Assembly (NCBI GenBank): GCA_028285215.1
Contig: JANQPZ010000173.1
Span: 1-33,903, forward strand
Length of the DNA stretch: 33,903 nucleotides
From: Rhodovibrionaceae bacterium
GTDB taxonomy: Bacteria > Pseudomonadota > Alphaproteobacteria > Kiloniellales > DSM-21159
Reading direction: 5' to 3'
In this document: piece by piece, positions 15,677 through 24,505 of the stretch
Layout of the letters: each line of letters opens with the position of its first letter
Numbering within the stretch: the first letter of the stretch is position 1
Notes under the pieces: model-generated
What the model was told of the DNA's origin: nothing
What the model saw: only the letters and a program-made list of their open reading frames with translations
The model's database searches: none
Made by a program: the position numbers and the translations under genes

Positions 15677-17719
15677 ATGACGAAGCCGCAAAACGGCGCG
15701 GCACGTTGCGCCGTGCTTGTCGGGCCCTATGGCAGTGGCAAGACAAGCCTGCTCGAGGCCCTGCTCTTCGCCGCCGGCGCGACAGACCGCAAGGGCTTGA
15801 TGGGCGATGCTTCCGCAGAGGCAAAGGCCCGGGAAATGAGCGTCGAGCCGAATTTCGGACAGGCAAGCTATCTGGAAGAGCCCTGGTTCTTCGTCGATTG
15901 CCCCGGGTCCGTCGAACTGGCTCAGGATACCCAGGATGCCTTGATCGCCGCCGATATTGCGGTGGTCGTGGCGGAGCCGGAGGCGGCCAAGGCGCAGGCC
16001 CTGATGCCGCTGATGAAGTTCCTGGACGACCGGCAGATTCCGCACCTGCTCTTCATCAACAAGATGGACAAGCTGAGCCAGAGTGGCGGCGAACGGGTGC
16101 GCGACCTGCTGGCGGCCTTTCAAGCGGCCTCTTCCCGTCCGCTGGTCCTGCGTCAGGTCCCGATGCGCGAAGGCGGCGCCATTGCCGGAGCCGTCGACCT
16201 GGTCAGCGAGCGGGCCTGGCACTACAAGCCGCATGCGCCCTCCGATCTTGTGGAGATGCCCGGCGACCTGCGCGACCGGGAGACGGAGGCGCGACAGCAG
16301 TTGCTCGAGACCTTGGCCGACTTCGACGACGACCTGCTGGAGCAGTTGCTGGAAGACAAGGTTCCGGCCAACGACGAGGTCTACCGCCATCTGACGGCCA
16401 ACCTGGCGGCCGATCGTATCGTACCGGTCTTTCTTGGCTCGGCCGAGCAGGACAACGGCGTCCGCCGATTGCTGAAGGCACTGCGTCACGAGACGCCTGG
16501 TCCGGAGGCCGCGGCCGGGCGCCTTGGCGTTGCGCCCAAGGCACCCCAGGGTGGCGGAAACGGAGGCGGGGAAGCCTGTGCGGCAGTGGCTCGCACCCTC
16601 AACCTCGCCCACGCAGGCAAGGTTTCGGTGGCCCGGTTGCTGCGCGGCAGTCTGAAGGAAGGCGACCGTGTGGCCGGTCAGCGGCTGGCGGCGCTGTTCC
16701 GCCTGCAAGGCAGCCAACTGGAGAAGGTGAGCGAGGCCAAGACCGGGGATCTGGTCGGGCTGGGCAAGCTGGAGGGCCCCGCCACCGGCGATCTGGTCTG
16801 CCCCGAAACCACGGCGGCCGCCGACTGGGCGGACCCCTTGCCGCCCGTCTACGCGCTGGCGATCCAGCCAAGGAACCGCAGCGACGAGGTGAAGATGAGC
16901 GCCGCCTTGAGCAAACTGCTTGAGGAAGATCGTTCCCTGTCGCTGGAGCCCGACCGGGACACCGGCGAAACCAAGCTCTGGGGCCAAGGCGAAGTGCACC
17001 TGCGGATTGCTCTGGAAAAGCTTTCCGGTCGCTTCAATGTCGAGGTCGATGCCGAGCTGCCGCAACCGGCGTACAAGGAGACGATCCGTCATGGCACCGA
17101 TTATCACGCGCGCCACAAGCGTCAGACCGGAGGCCATGGCCAGTTCGCCGACGTCAAGGTAGCCATCGCCCCACAACCACGCGGTGCCGGCTTCGCCTTC
17201 CATGATCGGATTGTCGGCGGTGCCATCCCCAAACAGTTCATTCCTGCTGTCGAGTCCGGGGTGCTGGAGGGCTTGCGAAACGGTCCCCTCGGCTTTCCCG
17301 TGGTCGACGTGTCGGTGACGCTGAACGACGGTCAGTTCCACGCGGTCGATTCGTCGGAAATGGCCTTCAAGACCGCGGGGCGCATGTCCATCCAGGACGG
17401 CCTGCCGGATTGCGATCCTGTGTTGCTGGAGCCGATCCATCGCGTGGCGATCTCGGTGCCCAACGCCTACACCAGCAAGATTCATGGCCTGCTCTCCAGT
17501 CGGCGGGGGCAGATCCTCGGCTTCGACGCCAAGCCGACCTGGGAGGGTTGGGACGAAGTGCAGGCCTATCTGCCGGCGGCGGAACTGCGCGATCTGATTA
17601 TCGAACTCCGTTCGGTGACTCAGGGCAGCGGCAGCTTCACCGCCAGTTTCGATCATCTGTCGGAGCTGACCGGCCGGCTGGCGGACCGCGTGGTTCAGGG
17701 GCGCCAGGCAGCGCAGTAG
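15677..17719 (+). CDS. Elongation factor G-like protein
   Basis: The 680-residue translational GTPase is of the EF-G-like class that accompanies true FusA in many bacteria. It has P-loop GPYGSGKT (16-23), G4 INKMDK (127-132), domain II, and domains III-V, with KRQTGGHGQFADV in domain IV. Switch I lacks the RGITI motif (AREMSVEPNF instead), and G3 reads DCPGS (74-78), so the catalytic His of DTPGH is Ser. GTP hydrolysis must be weak or differently triggered. The role of this subfamily is poorly known (ribosome rescue, stress or recycling have been proposed for EF-G paralogues). ATG 15677 has GGGGAGGA 6 bases upstream. It is divergent from the oxidoreductase remnant. Confidence 0.9.
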   Translation: MTKPQNGAARCAVLVGPYGSGKTSLLEALLFAAGATDRKGLMGDASAEAKAREMSVEPNFGQASYLEEPWFFVDCPGSVELAQDTQDALIAADIAVVVAEPEAAKAQALMPLMKFLDDRQIPHLLFINKMDKLSQSGGERVRDLLAAFQAASSRPLVLRQVPMREGGAIAGAVDLVSERAWHYKPHAPSDLVEMPGDLRDRETEARQQLLETLADFDDDLLEQLLEDKVPANDEVYRHLTANLAADRIVPVFLGSAEQDNGVRRLLKALRHETPGPEAAAGRLGVAPKAPQGGGNGGGEACAAVARTLNLAHAGKVSVARLLRGSLKEGDRVAGQRLAALFRLQGSQLEKVSEAKTGDLVGLGKLEGPATGDLVCPETTAAADWADPLPPVYALAIQPRNRSDEVKMSAALSKLLEEDRSLSLEPDRDTGETKLWGQGEVHLRIALEKLSGRFNVEVDAELPQPAYKETIRHGTDYHARHKRQTGGHGQFADVKVAIAPQPRGAGFAFHDRIVGGAIPKQFIPAVESGVLEGLRNGPLGFPVVDVSVTLNDGQFHAVDSSEMAFKTAGRMSIQDGLPDCDPVLLEPIHRVAISVPNAYTSKIHGLLSSRRGQILGFDAKPTWEGWDEVQAYLPAAELRDLIIELRSVTQGSGSFTASFDHLSELTGRLADRVVQGRQAAQ

Positions 17720-17736
17720 TTCAGGCAGCGCAGTAG
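17705..17736. repeat. Direct repeat duplicating the EF-G-like stop codon
   Basis: CAGGCAGCGCAGTAG occurs at 17705-17719 and again at 17722-17736, separated by TT. The first copy ends with the TAG stop of the EF-G-like gene, so the second is a downstream duplicate of the last four codons plus stop. Confidence 0.85.
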
Positions 17737-17840
17737 CCCCCGGAAAAAAGCCGCGCCGATCCTTGTCAGGAGCGCAATGATATAGGATGGCCGCCTCGGC
17801 AGCGATGGCCGAGACAGGAGTTCGGTCGACCCCACCTATT

Positions 17841-17857
17841 TTTAGAATTATTCCAAA
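17841..17857. promoter_or_regulatory. Irr box (iron control element) upstream of dps
   Basis: TTTAGAATTATTCCAAA matches the alphaproteobacterial Irr-box palindrome TTTAGAA-N3-TTCTAAA except at one position. It is 93 bases upstream of dps in a locally AT-rich stretch, where a promoter is expected. Irr accumulates under iron or heme shortage and normally represses iron storage genes, which fits dps. Confidence 0.75.
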
Positions 17858-17949
17858 CAGCGTTGTAACCAGCTTTTCACGCACTATATCATTTGCTGAG
17901 TGGAAAGCCGGCAACGGTTATGCCCGGAAAATCAAGAAGGAGAGCGATC

Positions 17950-18417
17950 ATGAGCCTAAACACCGGTTTGAGCGATGAAGACCGCAAGGTCGTCGCCGAG
18001 GGGCTGTCCCGCGTTCTGGCGGACACCTACACCCTCTATCTGAAGACCCAGAACTTCCACTGGAACGTGACCGGCCCGCACTTCGGCCCGCTGCATAACC
18101 TCTTCGAGGAGCAGTACAACGAGCTGCGGCTGGCGGCTGACGAGATCGCCGAGCGCATTCGCGCTCTCGGTCATTTCGCGCCTGGCAGCTTCGCCCAGTT
18201 TGCCGAGCTGAAGTCGGTCGCGGAGGCTCCCACCAGCCCGCCCAACGCGGAGGAGATGATCCAGCAGCTGACGGGCGACAACGAGACTCTCTCCCGGGTG
18301 GCGCGCAGCGTGCAGACCACGGCCGAAAACGCCGGCGACGAGGTGACGATCGGCATGATGGTGGATCGTATGTCCGTCCACGAAAAGGCGGCCTGGATGC
18401 TGCGGGCGCATCTGTAG
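17950..18417 (+). CDS. dps: Dps-family ferritin-like DNA-protection protein
   Basis: The 155-residue protein forms dodecamers that oxidise and store iron and protect DNA from peroxide damage. The ferroxidase residues are in place by comparison with E. coli Dps: His37 in NFHWNVTG, His49 and Glu53 in LHNLFEEQYNEL (Glu replacing Asp), then Asp64 and Glu68 in ADEIAERI. The N-terminus is short, so direct DNA binding by a Lys-rich tail is unlikely. AAGGAGAG precedes the ATG. An Irr box lies upstream. The ZIP transporter gene follows after 28 bases, so the two are likely co-transcribed. Confidence 0.94.
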   Translation: MSLNTGLSDEDRKVVAEGLSRVLADTYTLYLKTQNFHWNVTGPHFGPLHNLFEEQYNELRLAADEIAERIRALGHFAPGSFAQFAELKSVAEAPTSPPNAEEMIQQLTGDNETLSRVARSVQTTAENAGDEVTIGMMVDRMSVHEKAAWMLRAHL

Positions 18418-18445
18418 AAGAGCAACCTGGACTCGAGGGCACCCA

Positions 18446-19228
18446 GTGGCTGGCTACGATACCTTTCTGCTCGGCTCCGCCGCTTCTCTGGTGGCGGGGC
18501 TGGGAACCGGCCTCGGGGCGCTCGCGATCTTCGTGGTACGTCGGCCGACCGCGGCGCTCGAAACCACACTGATGAGCCTGGCGGCCGGTATCATGCTGGC
18601 GGCTTCCGTTTTCTCGCTGCTGATGCCAGCACTGGAAGCCGCCGAGCCGAGCGCCGGGCCTGTCGGTGCCGGATTGATCGCTTCGGCGGCGTTCCTGATC
18701 GGCGGCGGGCTCTTCTGGCTGGCCCAGCAGCACATGCCCCACGGTCACCTTACGACCGGCCGCGAAGGCCAAGATGACCTTGAGGTCAAGCGGCTCTGGC
18801 TGTTTGTGCTGGCGATCACGATCCACAACTTTCCCGAGGGTCTTGCGGTCGGCGCCGGCTTCGGTGGCGACGACCAGTCCCGCTCGGTCGCGCTGACGCT
18901 CGGCATTCTGATCCAGAACATGCCGGAGGGGTTCATCGTCGCGGCGGCGCTGGTGGCGCTTGGCTATCCCCATGGGCGCGCCTTTTTCGTGGCCTTGCTG
19001 ACAGGATTGGTCGAGCCGTTCGGCGGACTGCTGGGTGCTGGAGCCGTAACCTTCGTCGCCCCGCTGCTGCCCTGGGCGCTGGCCTTTGCTGCGGGCGCCA
19101 TGCTCTTCGTCATCGGCGGCGCGATGATTCCCGAGACGCACCGCAAGGGCTTCGAGAGCCGTGCCGTCTTCGGCCTGCTGATCGGCTTCTGCCTGATGGT
19201 GATGATCGACCAGACGATTCAGCTTTAG
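18446..19228 (+). CDS. ZIP-family divalent metal transporter
   Basis: The 260-residue inner-membrane protein has eight predicted helices, with the metal-binding motifs HNFPEGLAVG in helix 4 and QNMPEGFIVA in helix 5, and a His-containing loop (QQHMPHGHLTTG) between helices 3 and 4. It takes up zinc or, in ZupT/GufA-like relatives, a range including iron and manganese. Standing directly behind dps with its Irr box, it could be an iron/manganese importer; that is inference. Translation begins at GTG 18446 with GAGGG just upstream. Confidence 0.9.
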   Translation: MAGYDTFLLGSAASLVAGLGTGLGALAIFVVRRPTAALETTLMSLAAGIMLAASVFSLLMPALEAAEPSAGPVGAGLIASAAFLIGGGLFWLAQQHMPHGHLTTGREGQDDLEVKRLWLFVLAITIHNFPEGLAVGAGFGGDDQSRSVALTLGILIQNMPEGFIVAAALVALGYPHGRAFFVALLTGLVEPFGGLLGAGAVTFVAPLLPWALAFAAGAMLFVIGGAMIPETHRKGFESRAVFGLLIGFCLMVMIDQTIQL

Positions 19229-19360
19229 GAAGCGAGGTTTCTGCGGGCATCGCCGCTGTTGCTGCGGATGGCGCAAAGACAATGCTCGCTAAGCTGTGAG
19301 TTGGTCTGCGAGCCCTGTGCCTTACATTGTGGGCGTGATCACGACCAGGAGCCACATGTC

Positions 19361-20395
19361 ATGCTGATCAAGCGCCGCCGGGGCTGGGAATTACCCGAGT
19401 CCGCCGCCACGCCTGAGCCGATCTATCACGGGCGCCGCCGCTTTCTGCGCAGCGCGGCTGCCGGATCGGTGCTCGTAGGGGCCGGTGGTCTGCTGGCTGC
19501 ATGCGACGAGCCCGCCCAAGCCGACGGTAGCGGGCTGGATGAAGGCCCCGGCGCCCTGCAGATCGCCCAGGCGGCCAGCGACGACCCCAGCGCGCAGCTC
19601 TATCCGGTGCCGCGCAACGAAGCCTTCGTGCTCGACCGGGAAATCACCGAAGAGCGATTGGCGATCACTTACAACAACTTTTACGAGTTTGGCTCTTCGA
19701 AGAACATCTGGCAGCGCGCTCAGGACCTGCCGATCCGGCCTTGGACGATCTCGCTGACCGGCGAGGTGGAACAGCCGCAGCAGCTTGCCATCGACGATCT
19801 GCTGGCCAAGGTGGATCTGGAGGAGCGACTCTATCGCCACCGCTGCGTCGAAGCCTGGGCCATGGCCGTGCCCTGGGCCGGCTTTCCGATGCGTCAGTTG
19901 GTGGAGATCGCCAAGCCGCTGTCCTCCGCCAAGTATGTCAAGATGGTCACCTTCATGGACCCCGATGTCGCTTCAGGTCAGCGGTCCAGCTGGTACCCCT
20001 GGCCCTACGTCGAGGGCCTTACCATCGAGGAGGCGACGAACGAGCTGGCCTTCATGGGCACGGGCCTCTATGGCAAGCCGATGCCGAAGCAGAACGGCTC
20101 CCCGTTGCGTCTGGTTGTCCCCTGGAAGTACGGCTTCAAATCGATCAAGTCGATCGTCTCCTTCGAATTCACCCGCGAGCGCCCGGTGTCGTTCTGGGAG
20201 GAAATCCAGGGCAACGAGTACGGCTTCTGGGCCAACGTCAATCCCGAAGTGCCGCATCCGCGCTGGAGCCAGGCCACCGAAGAGCTGCTGGGGGTCGACG
20301 AGCGCGTCCCGACTCTGCTCTACAACGGCTACGGCGAGTGGGTCGCGGACCTCTACGAAGGCAAGGATCAGACCAGCCGCACGCTCTGGATGTAG
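19361..20395 (+). CDS. msrP: Methionine sulfoxide reductase catalytic subunit MsrP
   Basis: The 344-residue molybdopterin enzyme (former YedY) repairs oxidised methionine in periplasmic proteins. The twin-arginine signal is RRRFLRSAAAGSVLVG (25-40). The molybdenum ligand is Cys162 in YRHRCVEAWAM. Other conserved blocks are TYNNFYEFG and WVADLYEGK. LLAAC near residue 48 looks like a lipobox, so the mature enzyme might be a Tat-exported lipoprotein; the usual soluble form is the alternative. The heme membrane partner MsrQ is not adjacent: the next gene is convergent only 4 bases away. AGGAG lies 9 bases before the ATG. Confidence 0.93.
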   Translation: MLIKRRRGWELPESAATPEPIYHGRRRFLRSAAAGSVLVGAGGLLAACDEPAQADGSGLDEGPGALQIAQAASDDPSAQLYPVPRNEAFVLDREITEERLAITYNNFYEFGSSKNIWQRAQDLPIRPWTISLTGEVEQPQQLAIDDLLAKVDLEERLYRHRCVEAWAMAVPWAGFPMRQLVEIAKPLSSAKYVKMVTFMDPDVASGQRSSWYPWPYVEGLTIEEATNELAFMGTGLYGKPMPKQNGSPLRLVVPWKYGFKSIKSIVSFEFTRERPVSFWEEIQGNEYGFWANVNPEVPHPRWSQATEELLGVDERVPTLLYNGYGEWVADLYEGKDQTSRTLWM

Positions 20396-20399
20396 GTCG

Positions 20400-20831
20400 T
20401 CAACGTTCGGCGCCTGATATGCCGAGCATCGCGCCTTCGAGGGCCCAGCCGTCTTCGCGCAGCAGGCTGCCGAGAAATCTGCGGGTTCCGGCGGCATAGC
20501 CCTGGACCTCGATCCCCCAGACCTGCGGGCAGTCCTGCTCGATCAGAAAGCGGACGCCGGAGAGAAAGCGCTGCAGATCCCGGCGCGGTGCGGCATAGGC
20601 CGTGCGGTCGAGCGCGTCGATGCGCAGCCGCACAACGCCGGTGCCGCCTTGCTGCGGTGTCGGGCACCAGCCGCGCGCCGGCAACGGTACGGCGGTCAGC
20701 CCGGTGCGGTCGACCACCCAGGGGCGCGTTGGAGCCGCAGTTGCCCCGGGTTCGCGCGCATGGGTCTGAGCCGCCGCCGGGAGAACCGGAAGGAGCAGGA
20801 GCAGCAGGCACAGGATGAGCGGTCGAACCAT
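20400..20831 (-). CDS. Secreted hypothetical protein
   Basis: The 143-residue protein has a clear Sec signal peptide, MVRPLILCLLLLLLPVLPAA ending AQ, with predicted cleavage after AAAQ or AAA. The mature part has two cysteines (RGWCPTP and EQDCPQVWG), which could form a disulfide, and a C-terminal region resembling a small alpha/beta repeat (LIEQDCPQVWGIEVQGYAAG). No family recognised. A slightly longer start at 20867 is possible, but its extra residues precede the signal core. It lies upstream of nothing else on its strand and is downstream of hemF by about 95 bases. Confidence 0.7.
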   Translation of the reverse strand: MVRPLILCLLLLLLPVLPAAAQTHAREPGATAAPTRPWVVDRTGLTAVPLPARGWCPTPQQGGTGVVRLRIDALDRTAYAAPRRDLQRFLSGVRFLIEQDCPQVWGIEVQGYAAGTRRFLGSLLREDGWALEGAMLGISGAER

Positions 20832-20926
20832 CTTGCGTGATACGTGCGCGGTGGAAGCGGCATACACGGCTGCAGGTCAGGTCTGTCTCCGCAACTGCAC
20901 AGTCGTGAGCGAAGCGCTCTCCTGTG

Positions 20927-21838
20927 TTAGGGCCAGGCAGCCTGCGGAGGCAGGGACATCAGGATGGCTTCTACGTTTCCGCCGGTCTTAAGTCCGAAGG
21001 TCGTTCCGCGGTCGTAGATCAGATTGAACTCGACATAGCGGCCGCGTCGGAAGAGTTGGTGTTGGCGGTGTTCCTCGGTCCAGGGCTCCTGCAGATGGCG
21101 CCGGACGAGCTGCGGGTAGATCTCCAGGAAGGCACGACCGACGTCCTGCGTGAAGGCGAAGTCGGCGTCCCAATCCTCTTCCAGATAGTCGTAGAAGATG
21201 CCGCCGACACCGCGCGCCTCGCCGCGGTGCTTGATCATGAAGTAGTCGTCGCACCAGGCCTTGAACTTCTCGTAGTACGCAGGGTCGTGGGCATCGCAGG
21301 CGCGTTGCAGTGCGGCGTGGAAGTCCGCCGTGTCGGCATCGACCGGGTACATGGGGTTCAGGTCCGCGCCGCCGCCGAACCAGGACTTCGACGTCACGAT
21401 GTGCCGGGTGTTCATATGTACGGCCGGCACCAGCGGCGACTGCATGTGTGCGACCAGGGAGATGCCGGAGGCCCAGAACTGCGGGTTTTCGGCCGCACCG
21501 GGGATTTGTTTGGCGAACTCGGGACTGAAAGTGCCGTAGACGGTCGAGGTGTTCACCCCGACCTTCTCGAATACGCGGCCGCGCATCAGCCCCATCCGCC
21601 CGCCGCCGCCGGGAGCGCCGCTGTCGTCCGTTCGGTCCCAAACCTTGTAGTCGAAGCGGCCGGCGGGTCGGTCGGCATACTGCTGGGGCGGCGCAAGCTC
21701 GTCCTCCAACTCTTCGAAGGCGGCGCAGATCTGGTCCCGCAACTCCTGAAACCAGGCTTCGGCGCGCCGCTGCCGCTCGCTCCAGGCGGTGCGGGGATCT
21801 GCATCAGAGGCTGCACCTAGGTCTGCAACGTCCGTCAT
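20927..21838 (-). CDS. hemF: Oxygen-dependent coproporphyrinogen III oxidase
   Basis: The 303-residue cytoplasmic homodimeric enzyme converts coproporphyrinogen III to protoporphyrinogen IX with O2 in heme synthesis. Family blocks are visible in order: [79 protein letters not shown] and [17 protein letters not shown]. The ATG overlaps the trmL stop as ATGA, with GAGGAG in front, so the two genes form an operon. An oxygen-using heme enzyme indicates an aerobic lifestyle, consistent with the bc1 complex next door. Confidence 0.97.
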   Translation of the reverse strand: MTDVADLGAASDADPRTAWSERQRRAEAWFQELRDQICAAFEELEDELAPPQQYADRPAGRFDYKVWDRTDDSGAPGGGGRMGLMRGRVFEKVGVNTSTVYGTFSPEFAKQIPGAAENPQFWASGISLVAHMQSPLVPAVHMNTRHIVTSKSWFGGGADLNPMYPVDADTADFHAALQRACDAHDPAYYEKFKAWCDDYFMIKHRGEARGVGGIFYDYLEEDWDADFAFTQDVGRAFLEIYPQLVRRHLQEPWTEEHRQHQLFRRGRYVEFNLIYDRGTTFGLKTGGNVEAILMSLPPQAAWP

Positions 21839-22305
21839 GAGGGCTCCTCTTGCGGGAAAAGCTTCGCTTGGCGCAGCGCCTCGCCCAAGACCATGGCGCC
21901 TGCCACCGCTACGTTGAGCGAACGCTGCCCCTGGCGCAATGGGATGCGCAGTCGAGCGTCGGCGGCGGCATGAACGTCTTCCGGTACGCCGGCGCTTTCC
22001 CGGCCCAGCAGCAGAGCATCGCCGGGTGCGAAGGCGAAGTCGATGTAGCTGCGGTCGCCCCGAGTCGTGAGCAGGACCAGCCGCTCGCCCTTTTTCTGCC
22101 GAAGCGCGCTGTAGGCCTGCCAGGACCGATGGCGGGTCAGTTCGACGCCGGCCAGGTAGTCCATGCCGGCGCGGCGCAGGCGCCGATCGTCCCAAACGAA
22201 GCCGCAGGGTTCGATCACCTCCACGGCGACGCCAAGGCAAGCACCCAGACGCAGCAGAGTACCTGCGTTCTGCGGGATGTCCGGCTGATAAAGAACCAAT
22301 TTCAT
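21835..22305 (-). CDS. trmL: tRNA (cytidine/uridine 34-2'-O)-methyltransferase TrmL
   Basis: The 156-residue SPOUT methyltransferase modifies the wobble base of leucine tRNAs. The N-terminus [20 protein letters not shown] is the family hallmark, followed by [15 protein letters not shown] and the knot-forming [20 protein letters not shown]. Length and order match TrmL (YibK). It is first in the minus-strand trmL-hemF operon and diverges from petABC; this trmL-petABC proximity is common in alphaproteobacteria. The ribosome-binding site is weak. Confidence 0.95.
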   Translation of the reverse strand: MKLVLYQPDIPQNAGTLLRLGACLGVAVEVIEPCGFVWDDRRLRRAGMDYLAGVELTRHRSWQAYSALRQKKGERLVLLTTRGDRSYIDFAFAPGDALLLGRESAGVPEDVHAAADARLRIPLRQGQRSLNVAVAGAMVLGEALRQAKLFPQEEPS

Positions 22306-22614
22306 GAAAATCTTAACGAGAGACCGGGATAATGCCGGAAGTTGAAGGGCTGGCGCCGGGCGCCGCCTTGGCTGTTGCGGTTCATTGGACCGGTTGTCCT
22401 TTACTTGCGCGGGCGGTTTCCTCTATATCCCAGCCCGCGCCGGGACGACGGGTCTCGGGAGTCGCGTCTTTGTTTCACGATGCGGCAGCTAGCCGCAATC
22501 GCTCGTGCGGCGGATCGAGGTATATCGGAGCGAGGCAGAGGTCTCTGCGCCGATAATGCGCGTACCGCCAGAAACCTGTTCAAAGTCGTTTGTCTAGGGA
22601 TACGGAACGCAGAT
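22306..22614. other. Divergent promoter region trmL / petABC
   Basis: A 309-base region without a supported gene. It should contain the petABC promoter; a weak candidate is TTTACT, 18 bases, TATATC around 22402-22431. No Irr, Fur or FNR-type palindrome was recognised. A frame joined to petA is open through this stretch from 22342, but its sequence is not Rieske-like. Confidence 0.4.
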
Positions 22615-23163
22615 ATGGCTGACAGCGCGGACGTTCAGCACGGCGTAGAAGACCAGTCGAAGCGGGATTTTCTCTATCTGGCCGCGGGCGCGGTCGGGGC
22701 GGTCGGCGTCGCCGCCGCCGTCTGGCCGATGATCAATTCACTCAACCCCTCTGCCGATGTGCTTGCTCTGGCAAGCATCGACGTGGACCTCAGTCCCATC
22801 GCGGTCGGACAGTCGATCACGGTGACTTGGCGCGGCAAGCCGGTATTCATTCGGCATCGCACCGAGGAGGAGATCGCCGAGGCACAGGCGGTGCCGCTCG
22901 AAGACCTGATCGACATCCAAAGCGACGACGAGCGGGTGGAGCAGCCCCAGTGGCTGGTGATGGTGGGGGTCTGCACGCACCTGGGGTGTATTCCGCTGGG
23001 TCAGAATCCCAACGACAACAAGGGCGAGTTCGGCGGCTGGTTCTGCCCCTGCCACGGCTCGCACTACGACACCTCGGGCCGGATCCGCAGGGGACCGGCA
23101 CCGCGGAATCTCGAGGTTCCGGCCTATACCTTCATCGACGAGACCACGATCACGATCGGTTAA
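22615..23163 (+). CDS. petA: Ubiquinol-cytochrome c reductase Rieske iron-sulfur subunit
   Basis: The 182-residue subunit carries the 2Fe-2S cluster that takes electrons from ubiquinol. Cluster ligands are Cys120 and His122 in CTHLGC and Cys144 and His147 in CPCHGSH, with Cys125 and Cys146 forming the conserved disulfide. The single N-terminal anchor ([20 protein letters not shown]) follows a KRDF motif in the place of a twin-arginine signal. ATG 22615 is used because it gives the family's usual length. It is the first gene of petABC. Confidence 0.97.
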   Translation: MADSADVQHGVEDQSKRDFLYLAAGAVGAVGVAAAVWPMINSLNPSADVLALASIDVDLSPIAVGQSITVTWRGKPVFIRHRTEEEIAEAQAVPLEDLIDIQSDDERVEQPQWLVMVGVCTHLGCIPLGQNPNDNKGEFGGWFCPCHGSHYDTSGRIRRGPAPRNLEVPAYTFIDETTITIG

Positions 23164-23209
23164 GTCAGGTGGGGCCAGACTAGCCTCAAGCGAACAAAGG
23201 TCGCGAAGC

Positions 23210-24505
23210 ATGGCATTCCAAAGCAACAACGCGCTGGTTCGATGGATCGACCATCGTCTGCCGATCTTCACCTTCATGAACGCCGAGCTGAACGAGTATC
23301 CGACGCCTCGGAACCTCAGCTACATGTGGAACTTCGGATCGCTGGCCGGAATCGTGCTGGTGATCATGATTGCCACCGGCATTCTGATGGCGATGCAGTA
23401 CACGCCGCATATCGATCACGCTTTCGATTCGGTGGAGCGCATCATGCGCGACGTCAACAGCGGCTGGCTGTTGCGCTACGTGCACATGAACGGCGCGCAC
23501 TTCTTCTTCATCGTGGTCTATCTGCACATCCTGCGCGGCCTCTACTACGGCTCCTACAAGGCACCCCGCGAAATCCTCTGGATGATCGGTGTGGTGATCC
23601 TGCTGCTGATGATGGCGACGGCTTTCATGGGCTACGTCCTGCCCTGGGGCCAGATGTCCTTCTGGGGTGCGACCGTCATCACCAACCTCTTCTCGGCGAT
23701 CCCCTTCATCGGCCCGGATATCGTGGTTTGGCTCTGGGGTGGCTTCAGCGTCGAGAACCCGACTCTCAACCGTTTCTTCGCTCTGCACTATCTGCTGCCC
23801 TTCGTGATCGTCGGGATGGTGTTCCTGCATCTCTGGGCGCTGCACCGCTTCGGCTCGAACAATCCGCTGGGCATCGACGCCAAGGGGCCGCAGGACAAGA
23901 TTCCCTTCCATCCCTACTACACGACGAAGGATCTCTTCGGCCTGGGCGTCTTCCTGCTGGTCTTCTGCGCCGTGGTCTTCTTCGCACCCAACTACATGGG
24001 CCACCCGGAGAACTACATTCAGGCGAACCCGCTGGTGACGCCGCCGCACATCGTGCCGGAGTGGTACTTCCTGCCGTTCTACGCGATCCTGCGGGCCATC
24101 ACCTTCGACATCGGGATCCCCTTCACCGGCATCGTGCTGATCGATGCGAAGCTGGGCGGCGTGATCGCCATGTTCGGGGCCATTGCGGTGCTCTTCGTGC
24201 TGCCTTGGCTGGACCGCTCGCCAGTTCGCTCGGGACGCTTCCGGCCGGTCTTCAAGCAGTTCTTCTGGCTGCTGCTGGTCGCCCTGGTCGTGCTCGGCTA
24301 CATGGGCGCCATGCCGGCGGAGCAGCCCTACGTCGCGATCTCCCAGATCGCGACCGCCTACTACTTCGCCTACTTCATCGTCATCCTGCCGTTGCTCAGC
24401 ATCCTGGAGCGGCCGAAGCCGCTGCCGGCCTCGATCAGCGAACCCGTGCTGAAGGGCGGCGGCAGCGTTGCCGGCGCGACGGCCAAGCCCATGGAGAAGC
24501 CGTAA
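23210..24505 (+). CDS. petB: Cytochrome b of the bc1 complex
   Basis: The 431-residue membrane subunit has eight helices and two b hemes. The axial pairs are His92/His193 and His106/His207, each 14 residues apart within helices B and D ([30 protein letters not shown]). The Qo-site PEWY motif is in [15 protein letters not shown], and the ISP-docking [16 protein letters not shown] is intact. It is a single full-length cytochrome b, not split b6/subunit IV. Its TAA stop overlaps the cytochrome c1 start. Confidence 0.98.
   Translation: MAFQSNNALVRWIDHRLPIFTFMNAELNEYPTPRNLSYMWNFGSLAGIVLVIMIATGILMAMQYTPHIDHAFDSVERIMRDVNSGWLLRYVHMNGAHFFFIVVYLHILRGLYYGSYKAPREILWMIGVVILLLMMATAFMGYVLPWGQMSFWGATVITNLFSAIPFIGPDIVVWLWGGFSVENPTLNRFFALHYLLPFVIVGMVFLHLWALHRFGSNNPLGIDAKGPQDKIPFHPYYTTKDLFGLGVFLLVFCAVVFFAPNYMGHPENYIQANPLVTPPHIVPEWYFLPFYAILRAITFDIGIPFTGIVLIDAKLGGVIAMFGAIAVLFVLPWLDRSPVRSGRFRPVFKQFFWLLLVALVVLGYMGAMPAEQPYVAISQIATAYYFAYFIVILPLLSILERPKPLPASISEPVLKGGGSVAGATAKPMEKP

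Noticed and set aside
15479-17914. Minus-strand open frame (811 codons) over the EF-G-like gene
   Set aside because: Antisense shadow; the plus strand has full translational GTPase motifs and a good ribosome-binding site.
17948-19282. 444-codon minus-strand ORF over dps and the ZIP gene
   Set aside because: Antisense shadow; both plus-strand genes have complete active-site motifs.
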